A stretch of 64,000 nt of DNA from Oxytricha trifallax (lineage: Eukaryota; Ciliophora; Spirotrichea; Sporadotrichida; Oxytrichidae). Location of the stretch: positions 1 to 64,000 of the forward strand of contig ARYC01001216.1 of the NCBI GenBank assembly GCA_000711775.1, written 5' to 3'. Positions within the stretch are counted from its first letter, which is position 1. Each line of letters begins with the position of its first letter. The translations under genes were made by a program, and so were the position numbers. Below the pieces are notes generated by a model. The model made no database searches, was not told the DNA's origin, and saw only the letters and a list, made by a program, of their open reading frames with translations. Positions 59,040 through 64,000 of this stretch are shown here, piece by piece.

Positions 59040-60850
59040 ATAGCAATTGATCTCTTCTAAAGTCTCTCTTTATGATTCTATGAATCTTTCTAGAATGTAA
59101 AAATATAAGATATATGTATATTTAACTTACAAATTTTGTTGAATAACCAGCCATCAGATGACTACTATTAAAACAATTATTAATATATAATCTATAAGTT
59201 TTGTATCTAAATTCTCTGTGTTATTTTTCGTTAATCTATCTCCAACTCCACCAATACCGAAACCAGCAGCTCCTTGTCCTTCACTGTTTCTAATCAAAGA
59301 GACTATTTTATTGACACTCTTGAGTCCTCTGAGGTGGCGGTCATCACCTAAATCAACAATATCGTGGTCGTTGTTATCGTCATCCTCATCATCATCATCT
59401 TCTGAACTTTCGTCATCCATGAAGTTGAATTGGCCAGGTAGTCTTCTAAATTCATTTGGATTATAAATATTTATTATATGATATTCATGCCATATAACTA
59501 AATTCATACTTTTCCTATTGTTACATTATAAATCCTAGAATAATTGATATAAAATATCTAATTCTGAATAATTCCTTAATAATAAAGTAAATTCTTCTTT
59601 AAAGTCCAGACTTTTGGAATTAATCAAATTTAATAAAATCCTTTTTAGTAAGTTAAAGATTGCATAATTTCATCAAGATTTATCCTAAATATCTATTAAG
59701 TGTTTATAGGAGATTTATTTAACAGTTTAATATAACTTATGTTATGCCTGTTTTTTTAAAGAAATAACCCAAAATATATAAATTCTGCTAACATAATTGG
59801 AATAATAATTAAATAAATCTTTGTCATTTCAATTTTTTCGGGTATTAAAGTGTTATTAATTTGGAGCAGCACCTTATGGGCCACCACCATATCTGCTAAA
59901 GAGTGAGCCACCTTCGTTTAATGGCTTCTCGAATATGTTATATATTTATAATACTTTTATTAGATTTATTAAATATGCCACCAAATTATTAGAGTATTTT
60001 ATTAGCTTGCAACTCTTCCTCCAATTCATCTAATGCTTAATAAGGTGGTATAAGGCCTGAAGATGCTTCGAATTCATAAATAATATTCATATACAAAAAT
60101 TAATAAATGACAAAATTCAAGTCTTTGTTATTGGAATTACTCCAAGAAAGATCTGGGCTCTTATCTATCACGGCCTGGAGCGGCAGATGGCTTACTTCCT
60201 CCCAATATATTTGAGAACAGTTATGATGCATGCTGATTTATTTAAAATTTTATGAATTAAAAACTGATTGAAGCTGGATTCATAACTTGGGGGCTACATC
60301 ATGTTAACTGGATCTTAGTTTTTCCTGCTTCTCTTGTGAGAACGCTTGCTCTGTGATTCTGGAGCAGCTTCCTTAAATATTTTTCATATGTATTTAATTA
60401 CAAATTATAAAATCCTTGGGTTTTTCCTCTACAGGCACCTTCATACTGGCGCATTTCCCACTGTCTCCGCAGTCACAGAAGAAATTGCTCTTTCTCGAGT
60501 ACACAACTTAATGACCCTTGTGGCACTTTCTAGCGCACACTGCACAGCACCCACTACTGCCTGTCAAATTGCAGGTGTAGCAGAAATACCAATGTTAATT
60601 TGAGAAATTCTTTCCAGTTTGAGTGTAAGTGCACACGTCTGAGGGCTTCTCCATGTATTTTTGAGAAGTCTTTGGGTCTTCCTTGTTCACGTCGTCTTGC
60701 TTGTAACCTTCGATTGTGTCGTCTTGGATTTCATTTGGTTTTCTTAGGAGTTGCTGGGAGCTAGAGAGCTTCTCCAGGTCTTATAAACTTTCATCGTTTT
60801 GCTTTTGTTCCAACTAAAGAGCACTTAATATTTATGAATTAGTATAAGTT
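59040..60850 (-). CDS. UBR4: UBR4 UBR box and acidic linker
   Basis: Degron-recognition region. Near 60,630-60,430 the minus strand reads CTYTQTGKNFSNQHWYFCYT, CNLTGSSGCCAVCARKCHKG, HQVVYSRKSNFFCDCGDSG and KCASMKVPVEE. It is a UBR-box zinc finger with the full Cys/His set and the UBR4-like NQHWY(H/F)C(H/Y)TC core. UBR boxes bind N-terminal degrons. Downstream comes NILGGSKPSAAPGRDRQEP (60.2 kb) and an acidic stretch DDESSEDDDDEDDDNNDHD at 59.38 kb followed by HLRGLKSVNKIVSLIRNSEG. UBR4 has a D/E run after its UBR box too. Frame breaks near 60,380-60,420, 59,930 and 60,090 indicate IESs or introns. Confidence 0.82.
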
Positions 60851-63800
60851 ATTAAAGTAATAGTTTAATTACTTATCTTACAAAGAGCTTGCTTCTTTTT
60901 CTACTATTTAGCTGTTTGATCTTACTAATGTTTCTTTCTCAACTCCTAGATTTATTAAATACTATATCTCAGCTTTTATACAAATTGACTTATCATATTT
61001 TATTATTCAACAGTTATTATTTAATCATAAAGATATAAACATTAATTTGATTAATATATAATAATGAGCTTTGAGTCACCTTGTTTAGAGTATTTCTAAA
61101 GACCAAGTTGGCATAATAAATCCAAAATTAGCAGTTTAGTGGGTGACTACTTGAGTGTAGATAAACACAAGATGTTCTTTTAAATGAATTTCATGAGGCT
61201 TGTGTTGTCGTCAAACACTATCAATGCCAAATCGATGATGTCTTACTTTTCATAAAATCATAGTGATTTACATATATATATAAAACAAGATGATATTAAC
61301 CAAGAACTAACTGTTTCTATTGGTGGATGTTCTCACAGTACCAGCAAGCATTTAACTGAATTTAGCTCTTAGTTATTACTATTAATCTTGATTCTAGTTC
61401 TCGATATTGTTCGATTAAATTACTATCATATATATGTTCAGTTATTACCAAATTTATTAGTAATTCAACTTATTTACCCCTATAATATCACCCTAATTGA
61501 ATAAAGTACTAAGAAGTTTCTTTAAATTAGGCAAGCTGTCTAACTCAATTAATTAAGCGACATAATTATTGAGATTTTCTTAAGTGAGAATGGCTTGTTT
61601 AATGGCGGCAGAAAGTTGCTGATTTTCTTGGGGTTTATCTTTCTCCAGAGCTATTAAATCACAGATGAAATTTATCAATTTAGAAGCAACTGAATCAAGT
61701 TATATATACTTTATTTAAGTAATACTTAGACATTAAATCTTAAATGTATATTCAAAAGTAAAATACAATGCAAATAGAGTTGTTCAAAATTACTCAATTA
61801 ATTTAATTCATTAATTTATGTAAGTTATAGGGAGCTTTTCTTTGAAGTTTCATCACTCATAACTTAATCTTTATCATCTTTCTTGAGAAGGCCTTTGCTC
61901 AGCATTACCTTTTCTTTGTAGGTGAGTTGTTTCTTATTGGCAACTAAAAATATATATTATAAATTTTCATAAAATATATATATAAACTGTTGGTTGAGAT
62001 TGGGACTATGCCTTATTATTGTTGCCAAATGCAATTGTCATTTACATTCCTCCTTTCTTTTCATTGATCTCCATTTCATTTTAAATATATATTTTTTTAT
62101 ATATCATAAAACTAAACAATAATTATGAAAAATATCTTTGTCATCTTAAGGTAATTTGAAACTGAGTTCTATTTGCCTGATAGTGTAATTAAAATTCAAA
62201 AATATTAAGAAATATATATTGAAGATATCTTAAAAAACTTTTTTAGGATTATATGATTAAAACATCATTTAATATTATAATAATATCCAAATATAAAATA
62301 AAAAACCTTAATAAATATTTACTGTTTATAATCCCAGAGAGTTTGTATAACATTTTGATTTTAGTTCTACGATTAGAATGCTAACTCAGTAAACTATTGA
62401 GTATTACTTGATTATGTGAAGTATTCATGCAATTGCTTTCTCTCCTCTATACTTGAATAATTGGCTGCTGCAAATACATAAGTGAGTTCTGACTACATGC
62501 AAGACATAAATTTCTTGACATCTTTCGTAGACTCTTATTCCTTCTCGTTTTGTTAAAGAAGCTTGAATAAGAAATCGTTGGTTGCGAAGAGTGTGTTCAT
62601 AGAGATGTGTAACTGTTTAAATTTACTGTAATCAGCTTGATTTGTCTGTTTTTACTTAGATTATGTGATAAGTTTATCTAAGAAAGCACTGTTCAACAAA
62701 TTTGTAGTGTCTAGATAGAGCAATTAAGGAGATTCATTTGAGATTTTCAAAAGCTATGTTGAAATGTTATTTACCACATCTAGCTCTTTTTCGACTTCCT
62801 TAAGTGCAAGAAGTTTAGAAAGGTTATTCCACAGTGATTTTAAGAGGATGTTGATTGACACATATTCCTGATAAGTGGATGTTTACGAGAAACAATGTTG
62901 GAAGAAGATTTCGTCAAAGTCTTGCTTCAATTAGGAACTGATTTACTTTGCTAATAGCTGAGAGTCTATCAATAAACTCACAAATTTGTTATCTTCAGAG
63001 TTCAAGCTCTTAAACTGGGATTAGATTCTTCCTCTAATCTTCGAGTTGTTTAGCAAGATATACTGGTTTATTAAGTTCATAAATTAACTGTCTAATCTAT
63101 TTTATTGCAAGCTTTCTGGGATATTACTGGGAGAAAGTAAAAGCAAAAAATGTATTTTAATTGATTTACAAATTTTTTACGAAAGTGTTTTTATAATCTT
63201 AGGTATTACCTCTTAATTATCCTTAAATAGATTTTGAAGGAAAATTTATAAGAATATAAGTCAAAAATGCCAATAAATAGTTCTAAAAATAATTTATCAC
63301 AAGAATTACTAATCATCAACTCAAATATTATTATGTAAAAAGTATCTATTATTGTATGATTCTCTCTCAATATTAATGAAAGGCTTTAGCAACTTAATCT
63401 ATAGATTTAATGATCTGTTTGATAGTTTAGTTATGACATCAAGCTAGTCATATAACACTTTTGTCCCTTCCTCAGGCATGGAATTAGTAATCTCAACCAT
63501 AGTTTTAAGGTTTTCAGTTGCTTCATTGAAAGTAAAGTTTAACTTGGCATGAGTCAGAGTGGAAGTTATATCATTATTTAGATTTGCAATCAGTTAATCA
63601 GTAGTTAAGCTATGATTAAAAATAATAAAAATTCAAATGAGTTTAAGTTATATCTTGATGATAGATTTTATTGATTGTCTTGAGAATATGTTGAGCTTTC
63701 TCTTGTAATTTATCGCTCTTAGTGCCATGTAAATAGTTATTTTAAACTATCTCAATCATTTTCTGAATGCTAATGTGGTTTCTCAATATTTCAAGCATTT

Positions 63801-64000
63801 CAAGGTCATATTAATCCTTATTATTTTTCATGCTCTCTAATGATTAGTCTATCTAATCTTTGTAGGTGTCTAATTAACTTTATGTTGACTCATCACCGTG
63901 CATTTTAGTCAAGAATTAAAAAAGAACACTCTTGAATTAAGCCTAAATAACTTTCTGATTTGTTAATAGCAATTCCAAAAAGTGAAGGATTTGAACGAAA
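60851..64000 (-). CDS. UBR4: UBR4 N-terminal helical repeats, incomplete at the edge
   Basis: Minus-strand helical coding blocks continue to the right edge: for example QLLKISNESPQLLYLDTTNL, LNSAFLDKLITQSKQKQTNQ and FKQLHISMNTLFATNDFLFK around 62.4-62.9 kb, and more of the same character at 63.4-64.0 kb. Between 61.95 and 62.33 kb and at 63.13-63.36 kb are non-coding AT-rich intervals. Sequence identity to named UBR4 segments is not evident by eye. The assignment rests on strand, order and armadillo-like composition directly upstream of the UBR box. The gene start is outside the window. Confidence 0.6.

Larger units (their letters stand above)
41947..64000 (-). other. UBR4: Germline span of a giant UBR4-like E3 ligase gene (5' end off window)
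   Basis: The coding blocks listed separately run in the N- to C-terminal order of UBR4 (BIG, Pushover, p600): helical repeats, UBR box, acidic linker, propeller-like region, CPRC zinc module, helical repeats, hemi-RING. All are on the minus strand. The gene enters from the right edge and stops at 41947. The parts that are not UBR4 (45,703-49,240 and 51,346-52,460) hold nested opposite-strand coding loci, a palindrome and a transposon, and must be removed or bypassed. UBR4 is an N-degron-binding ubiquitin ligase of about 5,000 residues. The right-hand part beyond about 60,900 is assigned by position and helical character. Confidence 0.8.

Noticed and set aside
60346..60603. 85-aa plus-strand frame
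   Set aside because: Antisense of the UBR box, whose Cys/His pattern on the minus strand is far more convincing.

Overview
This window looks like germline (micronuclear) DNA of a ciliate, most likely a hypotrich spirotrich of the Oxytricha/Stylonychia kind. Every convincing gene reads only if TAA and TAG encode glutamine and TGA is the sole stop. Many reading frames are broken by short AT-rich segments flanked by 2-8 bp direct repeats, and removing one repeat plus the segment restores frame and protein-family homology. These behave as internal eliminated sequences (IESs) with pointers. Some are clearly not GT-AG introns, although ordinary GT-AG introns of 40-150 bp also occur. The DNA is very AT-rich, with coding stretches visibly richer in GC. 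I worked by eye: boundaries of multi-segment genes are approximate, and the genus is inferred.

Layout. 1-1.76 kb is a 192-bp tandem satellite. 1.76-11.1 kb is gene-poor AT-rich DNA with one unexplained GC-rich island (6.7-7.2 kb) and a 133-bp palindrome. From 11.1 kb onward MAC-destined loci lie close together on both strands: two coiled-coil proteins (11.2-13.9 minus, 14.6-16.4 plus), a large Cys-rich membrane receptor-like gene (16.6-22.5 minus), importin alpha (22.7-24.8 plus), a class B DnaJ/Hsp40 (25.1-26.3 minus), a Rap1-C-terminal-domain protein (27.5-29.2 plus), a protein kinase (29.3-31.3 minus), an ERF4/Golgin-A7-like palmitoyltransferase partner (31.7-32.7 plus), two tandem tetraspanins (32.9-35.7 plus), the C-terminal third domain block of a DNA-PKcs-like PIKK (35.7-37.9 plus), an N/Q-rich unknown (38.1-40.2 plus), a 67-aa coiled coil (40.5-40.7 minus) and a Tctex1 dynein light chain (40.9-41.6 plus).

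The last third is one giant minus-strand gene, a UBR4/BIG/Pushover-type E3 ubiquitin ligase. It runs from beyond the right edge (64,000) to its stop at 41,947. The armadillo-like N-terminal region, UBR box, acidic linker, beta-propeller-like region, Cys-rich CPRC module and C-terminal hemi-RING follow in collinear order. Its germline copy is split by large non-UBR4 gaps. One gap holds a 511-bp inverted-repeat transposon. Another holds a ~420-bp palindrome and two opposite-strand coding loci nested inside.

Mobile elements: two copies (26,574-27,067 and 51,935-52,445) of one MITE-like family with G-run termini, doubled subterminal motifs and perfect 8-bp target duplications. There are also three long palindromes. 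No tRNA, rRNA, CRISPR or telomere repeats were recognised.
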